Source: Streptomyces sp. HUAS YS2
GTDB lineage: Bacteria; Actinomycetota; Actinomycetes; Streptomycetales; Streptomycetaceae
Length of the DNA stretch: 64,000 nucleotides
NCBI RefSeq assembly: GCF_033343995.1
Contig: NZ_CP137573.1
Span: 6,729,001 to 6,793,000, forward strand
Reading direction: 5' to 3'
The position numbers and the translations under genes are program-made. Below, in pieces: positions 1-12,825 of the stretch; position 1 is the first letter of the stretch, and each line of letters opens with the position of its first letter. The notes under the pieces are model-generated. The model was not told where the DNA came from. It did not search any database and saw only the letters and a list, made by a program, of their open reading frames with translations.

Positions 1-4553
<4,553 letters not shown>

Positions 4554-4554
4554 T

Positions 4555-4577
4555 TGCTCGCGTCCACTGTGTTAGTT
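4555..4577 (+). promoter_or_regulatory. Right arm of 23S rRNA processing stalk
   Basis: The segment beginning TGCTCGCGTCCACTGTGTTA pairs with 1408-1429 (one bulge) and closes the precursor stalk around 23S rRNA. It lies between the 23S and 5S genes. Confidence 0.8.
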
Positions 4578-4621
4578 CTGAAGTAACGAACTCCCTTTGC
4601 CGGTTGAGTTCAACTTCATAG

Positions 4622-4741
4622 TGTTTCGGTGGTCATAGCGTTAGGGAAACGCCCGGTTACATTCCGAACCCGGAAGCTAAGCCTTTCAGCGCCGATGGTA
4701 CTGCAGGGGGGACCCTGTGGGAGAGTAGGACGCCGCCGAAC
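4622..4741 (+). rRNA. 5S ribosomal RNA
   Basis: A 120-base 5S rRNA. It shows the Streptomyces 5' strand (GTTTCGGTGGTCATAGCG), the loop-B/C segment CATTCCGAACCCGGAAGCTA, and a 3' strand (ACGCCGCCGAACAATC) that pairs with the 5' end. It is the last gene of the rRNA operon and is followed 10 bases later by the terminator. Confidence 0.95.
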
Positions 4742-4751
4742 AATCATTGTG

Positions 4752-4785
4752 GGAAAGCCCCGCACCTTATGGTGCGGGGCTTTCC
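4752..4785 (+). terminator. rRNA operon terminator
   Basis: A perfect 15-bp stem, GGAAAGCCCCGCACC - TTAT - GGTGCGGGGCTTTCC, directly follows 5S rRNA. There is no long T-run, as is common in high-GC actinomycetes. Confidence 0.92.
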
Positions 4786-4888
4786 TGCGTTCACGACCAA
4801 GTTGCCGGCACCCCTGTGCACGCCCCGGCGGCGGCTGCCGGTAAGGTCAGTGGGCATCGTTGGCTCATTTCCCACAGGAGGCCCCCGG

Positions 4889-5497
4889 GTGGAGGTCCAG
4901 GAGACTCGCGTTCAGACGAACCGGGTCCTCACCATCCCCAACATCCTCAGCATGGCGCGTCTGGCGGCCGTGCCGCTCTTCCTGTGGCTGATTCTCCGTC
5001 CCGAGTTCGGCGGTCCCAACAGCGATGGCTGGGCGTTGCTGGTTCTCGCGCTGAGCGGGGTCAGCGACTATCTCGACGGGAAGCTCGCCCGCCGCTGGAA
5101 CCAGATCAGCAGTCTCGGCCGGCTGCTGGATCCCGCCGCGGACCGGCTGTACATCCTTTCCACGCTGGTCGGACTCACCTGGCGGGAGATCCTTCCGCTC
5201 TGGCTCACCCTCGCGCTTTTGGCGCGGGAGCTGATGTTGCTGGTGATGGTGGGAATCCTCCGCCGGCACGGCTATCCGCCGCCGCAGGTCAACTTCCTCG
5301 GAAAAGCTGCGACCTTCAACTTGATGTACGCCTTCCCGTTGCTTCTCCTCAGTGACGGAGAGGGGTTGCTTGCGTCACTCGCTGAAGTTTTCGGGTGGGC
5401 GTTCGCCGGATGGGGTACAAGTCTCTATTGGTGGGCAGGGATCCTCTACGTGGTCCAGGTCCGCCGCCTCGTCAAGGCGGACACCGAGGCCGATTGA
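4889..5497 (+). CDS. CDP-alcohol phosphatidyltransferase family membrane protein
   Basis: A 202-residue integral membrane enzyme. It carries the family signature DG-x2-AR-x8-G-x3-D-x3-D at residues 63-85 (Asp63, Gly64, Ala67, Arg68, Asp81, Asp85), which binds the CDP-activated lipid and divalent metal. About five to six hydrophobic segments surround it. Such enzymes displace CMP from CDP-diacylglycerol with an alcohol such as glycerol 3-phosphate, inositol phosphate or another lipid; sequence alone does not settle the acceptor. The GTG start at 4889 is chosen because AGGAGG (4876-4881) is seven bases upstream; an earlier ATG at 4769 overlaps the rRNA terminator. It is the first protein gene after the rRNA operon and is followed, after 114 bases, by the guanylyltransferase gene. 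It could act in phosphatidylglycerol or phosphatidylinositol-type lipid synthesis. Confidence 0.85.
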   Translation: MEVQETRVQTNRVLTIPNILSMARLAAVPLFLWLILRPEFGGPNSDGWALLVLALSGVSDYLDGKLARRWNQISSLGRLLDPAADRLYILSTLVGLTWREILPLWLTLALLARELMLLVMVGILRRHGYPPPQVNFLGKAATFNLMYAFPLLLLSDGEGLLASLAEVFGWAFAGWGTSLYWWAGILYVVQVRRLVKADTEAD

Positions 5498-5611
5498 GCC
5501 CGTCTGCCCGTGCCGTGCAGTGTCGCCGGCACCAGCAATGACGCGAGTGGTCCACTGTGCGGATGGGTGAGGTCGGTCAGACCGTCGTCTCTCAAGGAGG
5601 ACGCTTCCGAC

Positions 5612-8107
5612 ATGAAGGCCGTCGTGATGGCTGGTGGCGAAGGTACGCGACTTCGCCCGATGACCTCGAGCATGCCCAAACCGCTTCTGCCGGTCGCCAA
5701 CCGGCCGATCATGGAGCATGTGCTGCGCCTGCTCAAGCGGCATGGTCTCACCGAGACCGTCGTGACCGTCCAGTTTCTCGCCTCTCTCGTCAAGAACTAC
5801 TTCGGCGACGGCGAGGACCTCGGAATGGAGCTCTCGTACGCCAATGAGGAGAAGCCACTCGGAACCGCCGGGAGCGTGAAGAACGCCGAGGAGGCGCTGA
5901 AGGACGACGCCTTCCTCGTCATCTCCGGGGACGCGCTCACCGACTTCGACCTCAGCGATCTCATCTCCTTCCACAAGGAGAAGGGCGCCCTCGTCACCGT
6001 ATGCCTCACGCGGGTTCCCAATCCGCTGGAATTCGGCATCACGATCGTCGACGAGGAGGGAAAAGTCGAGCGCTTCCTCGAAAAGCCGACGTGGGGGCAG
6101 GTCTTTTCCGACACGGTGAACACCGGCATCTACGTGATGGAGCCGGAGGTCTTCGACTACGTCGAGGCCGATGTTCCGGTCGACTGGTCCGGTGACGTCT
6201 TCCCTCAGCTGATGAAGGAGGGCAAGCCGATCTACGGCTATGTCGCCGAGGGCTACTGGGAGGACGTCGGCACCCACGAGAGCTACGTCAAGGCCCAGGC
6301 CGACGTCCTCGAGGGCAAGGTGCAGGTCGAGCTCGACGGGTTCGAGATCTCACCCGGGGTGTGGGTCGCCGAAGGGGCGGAGGTCCACCCGGACGCCGTG
6401 CTGCGCGGGCCGCTGTACATCGGGGACTACGCGAAGGTCGAGGCGGGCGCGGAGATCCGCGAGCACACCGTCGTCGGCTCGAACGTGGTCGTGAAGTCCG
6501 GGGCGTTCCTGCACAAGGCCGTGGTCCACGACAACGTGTACATCGGGCAGCAGAGCAATCTCCGCGGCTGTGTGATCGGGAAGAACACCGACATCATGCG
6601 GGCCTCGCGGATCGAGGACGGGGCCGTCATCGGGGACGAGTGCCTGATCGGTGAGGAATCGATCGTGCAGGGCAACGTCCGCGTCTACCCGTTCAAGACC
6701 ATCGAGGCCGGCGCCTTCGTCAACACCTCCGTGATCTGGGAGTCCCGCGGCCAGGCGCATCTCTTCGGCGCGCGCGGGGTGTCCGGCATCCTCAACGTGG
6801 AGATCACGCCCGAGCTGGCCGTGCGGCTGGCCGGGGCGTACGCGACGACGCTGAAGAAGGGCTCGACGGTCACGACCGCGCGGGACCACTCCAGGGGGGC
6901 GCGGGCGCTGAAGCGGGCGGTGATCTCGGCGCTGCAGGCCAGCGCCATCGACGTACGCGACCTGGAGAACGTGCCGCTGCCGGTGGCGCGGCAGCAGACC
7001 GCGCGGGGCAGTGCCGGCGGGATCATGGTGCGGACCTCCCCGGGCGTTCCGGACTCGGTGGACATCATGTTCTTCGACGAGCGCGGAGCCGACCTCTCGC
7101 AGGCCGGGCAGCGCAAGCTGGACCGGGTGTACGCGCGTCAGGAGTACCGGCGGGCGTTCCCGGGGGAGATCGGTGACCTGTCCTTCCCGGCCAGCGTGTT
7201 CGACTCGTACACCGGGTCCCTGCTGCGGCAGGTGGACACCACGGGGATCGCCGAGGCCGGGCTCAAGGTGGTCGTGGACGCGTCCAACGGCAGTGCCGGG
7301 CTCGTTCTGCCGAGCCTGCTGGGCCGCCTCCAGGTCGACTCGCTGACCATCAACCCGGGACTCGACGAGTCCCGTCCCACCGAGTCCGTCCAGGCGCGGC
7401 GGGCGGGTCTGGTGCGGCTCGGGGAGATCGTGGCGTCGGCGCGGGCGGCCTTCGGGGTGCGGTTCGACCCGGTCGGCGAGCGGTTGTCGCTGGTCGACGA
7501 GCGGGGCCGGATCATCGAGGACGACCGGTCGCTGCTGGTGATGCTGGACCTGGTGGCCGCCGAGCGGCGGTCGGGCCGGGTGGCGCTGCCCGTGACGACG
7601 ACCCGGATCGCCGAGCAGGTGGCGGCGTACCACGGGACGCAGGTGGAGTGGACGACGACCTCGCCGGACGACCTGACGCGGGTGGGCCGCGAGGAGTCGA
7701 CGATCTTCGGCGGGGACGGGCGCGGCGGGTTCATCGTGCCGGAGTTCAGCAGCGTCTTCGACGGCGCGGCCGCCTTCGTCCGGCTGATCGGTCTGGTGGC
7801 CCGTACGCAGCTCACGCTCAGCCAGATCGACGCGCGGATTCCGCGGGCCCATGTGATCAAGCGGGACGTGGCGACGCCGTGGGCGGTGAAGGGTCTGGTG
7901 ATGCGCCGGGTGGTGGAGGCGGCCGGGGACCGGTTCGTGGACACCACCGACGGTGTGCGGGTGGTGGAGGCGGACGGGCGCTGGGTGATGGTGCTGCCCG
8001 ACCCGGCGGAGGCCGTCACCCATCTGTGGGCCGAGGGGCCGGACGACACGTCCGCGCAGGCGCTGCTCGACGAGTGGTCCGGCGTCGTGGAGAGTGCCGG
8101 TAGGTGA
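5612..8107 (+). CDS. Mannose-1-phosphate guanylyltransferase fused to a degenerate phosphomannomutase-like domain
   Basis: An 831-residue cytoplasmic protein in three parts. Residues 1-230 are a nucleotidyltransferase with the signature GGEGTRLRPMTSSMPKP (8-24), as in GDP-mannose or other NDP-sugar pyrophosphorylases. Residues about 245-400 form a left-handed beta-helix of hexapeptide repeats. Residues about 420-831 resemble alpha-D-phosphohexomutases. In that last part the active-site loop TASHNP reads RTSPGV (474-479): Ser476 remains but His and Asn are gone. The metal loop DGDADR reads DPVGER (619-624), losing two of three Asp. I therefore infer a working nucleotidyltransferase with a non-catalytic mutase fold. 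Likely product is GDP-mannose for glycans or protein O-mannosylation. The ATG at 5612 has AAGGAGG at 5594-5600. It is usually annotated as mannose-1-phosphate guanyltransferase in Streptomyces. Confidence 0.88.
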   Translation: MKAVVMAGGEGTRLRPMTSSMPKPLLPVANRPIMEHVLRLLKRHGLTETVVTVQFLASLVKNYFGDGEDLGMELSYANEEKPLGTAGSVKNAEEALKDDAFLVISGDALTDFDLSDLISFHKEKGALVTVCLTRVPNPLEFGITIVDEEGKVERFLEKPTWGQVFSDTVNTGIYVMEPEVFDYVEADVPVDWSGDVFPQLMKEGKPIYGYVAEGYWEDVGTHESYVKAQADVLEGKVQVELDGFEISPGVWVAEGAEVHPDAVLRGPLYIGDYAKVEAGAEIREHTVVGSNVVVKSGAFLHKAVVHDNVYIGQQSNLRGCVIGKNTDIMRASRIEDGAVIGDECLIGEESIVQGNVRVYPFKTIEAGAFVNTSVIWESRGQAHLFGARGVSGILNVEITPELAVRLAGAYATTLKKGSTVTTARDHSRGARALKRAVISALQASAIDVRDLENVPLPVARQQTARGSAGGIMVRTSPGVPDSVDIMFFDERGADLSQAGQRKLDRVYARQEYRRAFPGEIGDLSFPASVFDSYTGSLLRQVDTTGIAEAGLKVVVDASNGSAGLVLPSLLGRLQVDSLTINPGLDESRPTESVQARRAGLVRLGEIVASARAAFGVRFDPVGERLSLVDERGRIIEDDRSLLVMLDLVAAERRSGRVALPVTTTRIAEQVAAYHGTQVEWTTTSPDDLTRVGREESTIFGGDGRGGFIVPEFSSVFDGAAAFVRLIGLVARTQLTLSQIDARIPRAHVIKRDVATPWAVKGLVMRRVVEAAGDRFVDTTDGVRVVEADGRWVMVLPDPAEAVTHLWAEGPDDTSAQALLDEWSGVVESAGR

Positions 8108-8198
8108 CGTTGTGACGGGTGTGCCGGGCGGTCTCCGCAGGGGGGCCGCCTGGCGCTTTGGTGGGGCCATTCGGCGGTAGCCCCTACGACGTGCGACG

Positions 8199-9137
8199 AT
8201 GTGCGGCATGTCGCAGCAGCCCCCCGTTCGGAGCACCGGCTCCCCGCCTCCGCGTCCCGACGCGTCGATGTCGCTGCTGAACAACGTGATGGACCACGCC
8301 CTCGACGACGGCTATGCCGAGGCGACGGCCCGGCGGGCCGCCAAGGGCGGCGGAATGCCGCGTCCGCTGCGGGCCAAGCTCGGGCTCGCCGCCGGCCTCG
8401 TCCTGGCGGCCGCGGTCGTCACCCTGGGTGCGGCGCAGGCACAGATAGCCGCGCCGATCGTGGCGAAGGAGCGGCAGGAGCTGATCGACCGCATCGACGC
8501 GGAGACGACGGCCGCCGACGAGCTGGAGCAGAACGTAGAGAAGGTCCGGGCCGAGGTGGGGGAGCGGCAGCGCAAGGCCCTGGAGGAGCACGGCGGCGAC
8601 CAGGCGGAGCTGGTGGCGCTGCTGTCCGGCGCGACGCCGGTGCGCGGGCCGGGTGTGAAGCTGGTCGTGGACGACGCCAAGGGTGCCGAGGACGGCGGTG
8701 GCGGTCCGCGCGAGAGCAGTGGCTTCGCGGACACGGGGCGGGTGCGCGACCGGGACATGCAGCGAGTGGTCAACGGGCTGTGGCAGTCCGGCGCGGAGGC
8801 CGTGTCTATCAACGGCCAGCGGCTGACCTCGCTGTCGGCGATCCGCGCGGCGGGTGACGCCATACTGGTCGACAACCGTCCGCTGGTGCCGCCGTACACC
8901 GTGCTGGCGGTGGGGGACGGGCAGCGGCTGAGCACCGCGTTCCAGGACAGCGCCGACGGCCAGTACCTGCATGTGCTCCAGGAGAACTTCGGGATCCGCA
9001 GCAGCATCTCCGTCGAGGACGAGGTGCGCCTGCCGGCCGCGCCGAGCCTGATCGTACGCACAGCTGAGCCGAGGGGCGCCGGGGCCGCGGAGGCCACCGG
9101 AGAGGCTTCGGCCGACACAGGGAAGGGCACATCGTGA
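8199..9137 (+). CDS. DUF881 family membrane-anchored protein (first copy)
   Basis: A 312-residue type II membrane protein. It has a cytoplasmic tail of about 70 residues, one membrane helix (LGLAAGLVLAAAVVTLGAAQ), a charged coiled-coil segment (roughly residues 90-135), and an extracytoplasmic DUF881 domain with VRGPGVKLVVDDAKG near residue 150 and a C-terminal part ending at PAAPSLIVRTAEP. DUF881 proteins are conserved in actinobacteria and Firmicutes beside small basic protein genes and are linked by context to the envelope and division; their biochemical role is unknown to me. The start is ATG 8199 or ATG 8208; neither has a good Shine-Dalgarno sequence. Its stop codon overlaps the next gene's GTG start (GTGA), implying translational coupling. 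Confidence 0.85.
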   Translation: MCGMSQQPPVRSTGSPPPRPDASMSLLNNVMDHALDDGYAEATARRAAKGGGMPRPLRAKLGLAAGLVLAAAVVTLGAAQAQIAAPIVAKERQELIDRIDAETTAADELEQNVEKVRAEVGERQRKALEEHGGDQAELVALLSGATPVRGPGVKLVVDDAKGAEDGGGGPRESSGFADTGRVRDRDMQRVVNGLWQSGAEAVSINGQRLTSLSAIRAAGDAILVDNRPLVPPYTVLAVGDGQRLSTAFQDSADGQYLHVLQENFGIRSSISVEDEVRLPAAPSLIVRTAEPRGAGAAEATGEASADTGKGTS

Positions 9138-9466
9138 TCGCCGTACTGGGCCTGGTCGTGGGAGTCGTGGTCGGACTGTTGGTCCGGCCCGAGGTGCCTG
9201 CGGTGGTCGAGCCCTATCTTCCGATCGCCGTGGTCGCGGCACTGGACGCGGTCTTCGGCGGCCTGCGGGCCATGCTCGACGGGATCTTCGTCGACAAGGT
9301 CTTCGTGGTCTCGTTCCTGTCGAACGTGGTCGTGGCGGCGCTGATCGTGTTCCTCGGCGACAAGCTGGGCGTGGGCGCGCAGCTGTCGACCGGTGTGGTG
9401 GTCGTGCTCGGTATCCGGATCTTCTCCAACGCGGCCGCCATCCGGCGTCACGTGTTCCGGGCGTGA
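9134..9466 (+). CDS. sbp: Small basic protein (DUF1290/Sbp family)
   Basis: A 110-residue membrane protein with three hydrophobic segments (about 1-16, 26-42, 56-75), followed by a further hydrophobic stretch and a basic C-terminus (RIFSNAAAIRRHVFRA). This is the Sbp/DUF1290 family found between two DUF881 genes in actinobacteria and near division genes in Bacillus. The GTG start at 9134 overlaps the preceding stop codon. Function is unproven; context suggests a membrane complex of Sbp with the two flanking DUF881 proteins. Confidence 0.88.
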   Translation: MIAVLGLVVGVVVGLLVRPEVPAVVEPYLPIAVVAALDAVFGGLRAMLDGIFVDKVFVVSFLSNVVVAALIVFLGDKLGVGAQLSTGVVVVLGIRIFSNAAAIRRHVFRA

Positions 9467-9471
9467 GGCCG

Positions 9472-10290
9472 ATGAGTACCGAGGAGAACCCCCAGGGGAC
9501 GCCCGAGGACACCCCCTCGGAGACGCCCGAGGAGACGCCGGCGCAGGCCGCCGAGGCATCGAAGCCGGAGCAGACCGGTCGCCAGCGGCTGGCCGCCGGG
9601 CTGTGGCCGCCGCGATTCAGCCGCGCCCAACTCGTCGTGGCCCTGCTGCTGTTCGTGCTCGGTCTGGGTCTGGCGATCCAGGTCCGTTCGACGAGTGACA
9701 ACAGCGCGCTGCGCGGGGCGCGGCAGGAGGACCTGGTCCGCATCCTCGACGAGCTGGACGACCGCACCCAGCGTCTCGAGGACGAGAAGACCCGCCTGGA
9801 GAGCCAGCGCTCCGAGCTGGAGAGCAGCTCCGACCAGGCGGAGGAGGCCCGCAAGCAGACGCTCGAGAAGGAGCGGCAGCTCGGCATCCTGGCCGGCACG
9901 GTCGCCGCGCAGGGGCCGGGGATCACGCTGACGGTCACGGACGGTGCCGGCTCGGTCGAGTCGGACATGCTGCTGGACGCGATCCAGGAGCTGCGTGCGG
10001 CGGGCGCCGAGGCGATCCAGGTCAACGACGTCCGGGTGGTGGCGGACAGCTACTTCTCCGGCGGGGACGGCGACATAGAGGTCGACGGCAAGAAGATCGA
10101 CGCTCCGTACCGGTTCAAGGTCATCGGCAAGCCGGAGGACCTGGAGCCGGCGCTGAACATTCCCGGCGGTGTGGTGCAGACGCTGGAGAAGGAGCAGGCC
10201 ACCGCCACGGTGACCCGCTCGAACAAGATCGTCGTGGATGCCTTGCGACCGGCGGAGCGGCCTGACTACGCTCGGTCGTCATCGCAGTGA
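9472..10290 (+). CDS. DUF881 family membrane-anchored protein (second copy)
   Basis: A 272-residue paralogue of the 8199 gene. The acidic N-terminal tail of about 40 residues is rich in Thr/Pro/Glu (TPEDTPSETPEETP). Then follow a membrane helix (LVVALLLFVLGLGLAIQV), a strongly predicted coiled coil (about residues 75-130, EDEKTRLESQRSELESSSDQ), and a DUF881 domain (AQGPGITLTVTDGAG onward). The ATG at 9472 is chosen; a GTG at 9463 overlapping the sbp stop is a real alternative that adds three residues. The three genes 8199-10290 are one operon by overlap. A gap of 190 bases separates them from the FHA gene. Confidence 0.83.
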   Translation: MSTEENPQGTPEDTPSETPEETPAQAAEASKPEQTGRQRLAAGLWPPRFSRAQLVVALLLFVLGLGLAIQVRSTSDNSALRGARQEDLVRILDELDDRTQRLEDEKTRLESQRSELESSSDQAEEARKQTLEKERQLGILAGTVAAQGPGITLTVTDGAGSVESDMLLDAIQELRAAGAEAIQVNDVRVVADSYFSGGDGDIEVDGKKIDAPYRFKVIGKPEDLEPALNIPGGVVQTLEKEQATATVTRSNKIVVDALRPAERPDYARSSSQ

Positions 10291-10480
10291 GGCAGGGGTG
10301 CATGGGGGCCGGGGGACAAGGACGTGACGTTGCGGGGGGTCGCCGCATCACAAGCAGGGTGCGTGGTGGAAACTGTCCGGAGGATACGGACGTTGTGAAA
10401 GTGTCCGGGTCGGCAGGTGTGTTCAGTCAGGGTTCGTCCTGCCCCACGGGCGGGTCTGTTTCGGTCAAGGGGAATCGCCC

Positions 10481-11314
10481 GTGAAGTTGTTTGCGAAGTT
10501 GTTCGGCAAGAGCGCACGCGAGGACGGCGGCAACGCCAAGCACCGCGCGCCGCGCCAGGCCCAGAGCGGGGAGCAGGAGGCCGAGCGCCCTCTCTTCCGC
10601 GACGAGGTCGGTGCGCAGGGCGGTGACATTCCGGGCGGACAGGGCGCGTCTTCTGTTGACCCTGCCGGTCCCGGCCGCATAGGTTTCGGAGAACCATCAA
10701 CCTCAAGTGCGGGTGGAGGGTTTGCCCCCGACCCGTATGCGACCCACGCCTCCGCGGGGCAGCCGCGGCAGGAGGATGCGTCCATGCCGGTGTGTACGAG
10801 GTGCGGCCACCGCAATGCCGCGGACAGTCGGTTCTGCTCCAACTGCGGGGCGCCGCTGCGTGGTGCCCCGGCCGAGCGTCCGTCGGAGACGACGTCCACG
10901 ATCTCGATCTCGGGCCTGGAGGCGTACGACGCCGAGGTCACGGGCCAGACGCAGCTTCCGTCGCTGTCGCCCGAGGCGCAGGCCGCGGTCGACGCCCTGC
11001 CGGCCGGTTCGGCGCTCCTGGTGGTGCGCCGCGGTCCGAACTCGGGCAGCCGGTTCCTGCTGGACGGTGAGCTGACCACGGCCGGCCGCCACCCGCAGAG
11101 CGACATCTTCCTCGACGACATCACCGTGTCGCGTCACCACGTCGAGTTCCGTCGGCAGCCCGACGGCGGCTTCACCGTGAGCGACGTCGGCAGCCTCAAC
11201 GGCACGTACCTCAACCGTGAGCCGATCGAGACGGCGATCCGGCTCAACAACGGCGACGAGGTCCAGATCGGCAAGTACCGGCTGGTGTTCTACTCCAGCC
11301 AGCGGGGCGTGTGA
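10481..11314 (+). CDS. garA: GarA/OdhI-type FHA domain regulator with added zinc ribbon
   Basis: A 277-residue cytoplasmic protein. Residues 180-277 are a forkhead-associated domain with the phosphothreonine-binding residues Gly202-Arg203, Ser217-Arg218-His219 and Asn240-Gly241. Just before it is SETTST (residues 135-140), the phospho-acceptor motif of mycobacterial GarA and corynebacterial OdhI, which Ser/Thr kinases phosphorylate to relieve inhibition of 2-oxoglutarate dehydrogenase and alter glutamate metabolism. Unlike those short proteins, this one has a 130-residue N-terminal extension ending in a zinc ribbon, Cys105-x2-Cys108-x10-Cys119-x2-Cys122. The GTG start has AAGGGGA upstream (10467-10473). 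It heads the run garA - MerR - nuclease - MerR, an order also found around mycobacterial garA. Control of the 2-oxoglutarate node is inferred from homology. Confidence 0.85.
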   Translation: MKLFAKLFGKSAREDGGNAKHRAPRQAQSGEQEAERPLFRDEVGAQGGDIPGGQGASSVDPAGPGRIGFGEPSTSSAGGGFAPDPYATHASAGQPRQEDASMPVCTRCGHRNAADSRFCSNCGAPLRGAPAERPSETTSTISISGLEAYDAEVTGQTQLPSLSPEAQAAVDALPAGSALLVVRRGPNSGSRFLLDGELTTAGRHPQSDIFLDDITVSRHHVEFRRQPDGGFTVSDVGSLNGTYLNREPIETAIRLNNGDEVQIGKYRLVFYSSQRGV

Positions 11315-11343
11315 CCCCTCCGGGAACCCTTCAGGGAAGGTCC

Positions 11344-12087
11344 ATGCTGCGAACACCGACGGGCGGTGCCGGTCACGGCACCGCCACCGCGGGCGACCGG
11401 CTGGTCAGCATCGGGACGGTGCTGAACCAGCTGCGCGACGAGTTTCCCGAAGTGACCATCTCCAAGATCCGGTTTCTGGAGGCCGAGGGGCTCGTCGAGC
11501 CGCAGCGGACGGCCTCCGGCTACCGCAAGTTCAGCCCGCAGGACGTGGAGCGGCTCGCCCAGATCCTGCGGATGCAGCGTGACCACTACCTGCCGCTCAA
11601 GGTGATCCGCGAGCATCTCGACGCGCTCGCCCGGGGCGAGCAGGTCAAACTGCCCTCCCCGAGTCCGCAGCGGGACCTGCTGGACGGAGCCTGGGACCCG
11701 GAGCAGGACCGGCCGACGGCGGCGCGGATCGGCCGGGCCGAGCTGCTGGCCGCCGCGGAGGTCACCGAGGCGGAGCTCGCCGAGTGGGAGTCGTACGGGC
11801 TCCTCGTTCCGGGGGCCGAGGGCGGCTATGACGCGGAGGCGGTCACCGTCGCCAGACTTGTCGCGGATCTGGGGAGATTCGGTTTGGAACCGCGGCACCT
11901 CCGGGCGGTGAAGGCGGCCGCGGATCGCGAGGCCGGACTGGTCGAACAGATGGTCGCACCGCTGCGCCGGCACCGGAATCCGCAGACCAGAGCACATGCG
12001 GAGGCCACCGCGAAGGAGCTGGCGGGCCTCTCCGTACGGCTTCACGCGGCACTGGTCCAGACCGCGCTGGGGCTCCGGCTGCCGTGA
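11344..12087 (+). CDS. MerR-family regulator (FtsR/Rv1828 type)
   Basis: A 247-residue DNA-binding protein. Residues 20-95 form a winged helix of MerR type (VSIGTVLNQLRDEFPEVTIS, then KIRFLEAEGLVEPQRTASGY). The rest is an effector or dimerisation region with an RRHRNPQTRA segment. The conserved place directly after garA identifies it with the Rv1828/FtsR group, which in Corynebacterium activates ftsZ; that role is only inferred here. The ATG at 11344 is preferred because CAGGGAAGG lies immediately upstream; a GTG at 11311 overlapping the garA stop is possible. It is probably cotranscribed with garA (gap 29 bases). Confidence 0.82.
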   Translation: MLRTPTGGAGHGTATAGDRLVSIGTVLNQLRDEFPEVTISKIRFLEAEGLVEPQRTASGYRKFSPQDVERLAQILRMQRDHYLPLKVIREHLDALARGEQVKLPSPSPQRDLLDGAWDPEQDRPTAARIGRAELLAAAEVTEAELAEWESYGLLVPGAEGGYDAEAVTVARLVADLGRFGLEPRHLRAVKAAADREAGLVEQMVAPLRRHRNPQTRAHAEATAKELAGLSVRLHAALVQTALGLRLP

Positions 12088-12140
12088 TCTTGGAGGGGCC
12101 CGACTATCCAAACCGGTCGGGCACGTCCTAGGGTTGCTGT

Positions 12141-12614
12141 GTGAACGAGCTCGACGTTGTGGGTGTCCGGGTGGAAATGCCCTCGAACCAGCCGATCGTG
12201 CTCCTGCGTGAAGTGGGAGGCGACCGGTACCTCCCCATTTGGATCGGCCCCGGGGAGGCGACCGCGATCGCCTTCGCCCAGCAGGGCATGGCTCCGGCGA
12301 GGCCGCTGACGCACGACCTCTTCAAGGACGTCCTGGAGGCGGTGGGCCAGGAGCTCACCGAGGTCCGGATCACCGACCTCCGTGAAGGCGTCTTCTACGC
12401 GGAGCTGGTCTTCGCCAGTGGTGTCGAGGTGAGCGCGCGGCCGTCCGACGCGATAGCGCTGGCGCTGCGCACGGGAACGCCGATCTACGGCAGCGACGGC
12501 GTCCTGGACGACGCCGGCATCGCGATTCCGGACGAGCAGGAGGACGAGGTGGAGAAGTTCCGCGAGTTCCTCGACCAGATCTCTCCCGAGGATTTCGGCA
12601 CGAACAGCCAGTGA
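12141..12614 (+). CDS. Bifunctional nuclease (BFN/DUF151) family protein
   Basis: A 157-residue protein that is one BFN domain: NELDVVGVRVEMPSNQPIVL at the N-terminus, LPIWIGPGEATAIAFA at about 32-47, ARPSDAIALALRTGTPIY in the middle, and an acidic tail (EDEVEKFREFLDQISPEDFG). Plant and bacterial BFN members have been reported as bifunctional RNase/DNase; physiological substrates in actinobacteria are unknown. The GTG start has no Shine-Dalgarno sequence, but TAGGGT lies 6 bases upstream (12129-12134), fitting a leaderless transcript, so the gene may have its own promoter within the garA region. Confidence 0.85.
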   Translation: MNELDVVGVRVEMPSNQPIVLLREVGGDRYLPIWIGPGEATAIAFAQQGMAPARPLTHDLFKDVLEAVGQELTEVRITDLREGVFYAELVFASGVEVSARPSDAIALALRTGTPIYGSDGVLDDAGIAIPDEQEDEVEKFREFLDQISPEDFGTNSQ

Positions 12615-12825
12615 CGGCGGCCGGCCGGCGACCGTCCGGCCGGCTCCGCCGACCTTCGTCCCTCGGGGCGCTTTCAGCGCATTCGAGAAGCCTTTCCCGG
12701 CGAGGGACACGGGAAACCACTCTCAGGGTGATTATCACTCGGCGTGCCGAGTGTGGCGATCGTTGACGCACCCCGAGTGACTGCCTACCGTCGAGTGGGC
12801 AGGTCAAGGACGGAGGGTCGGCGTG

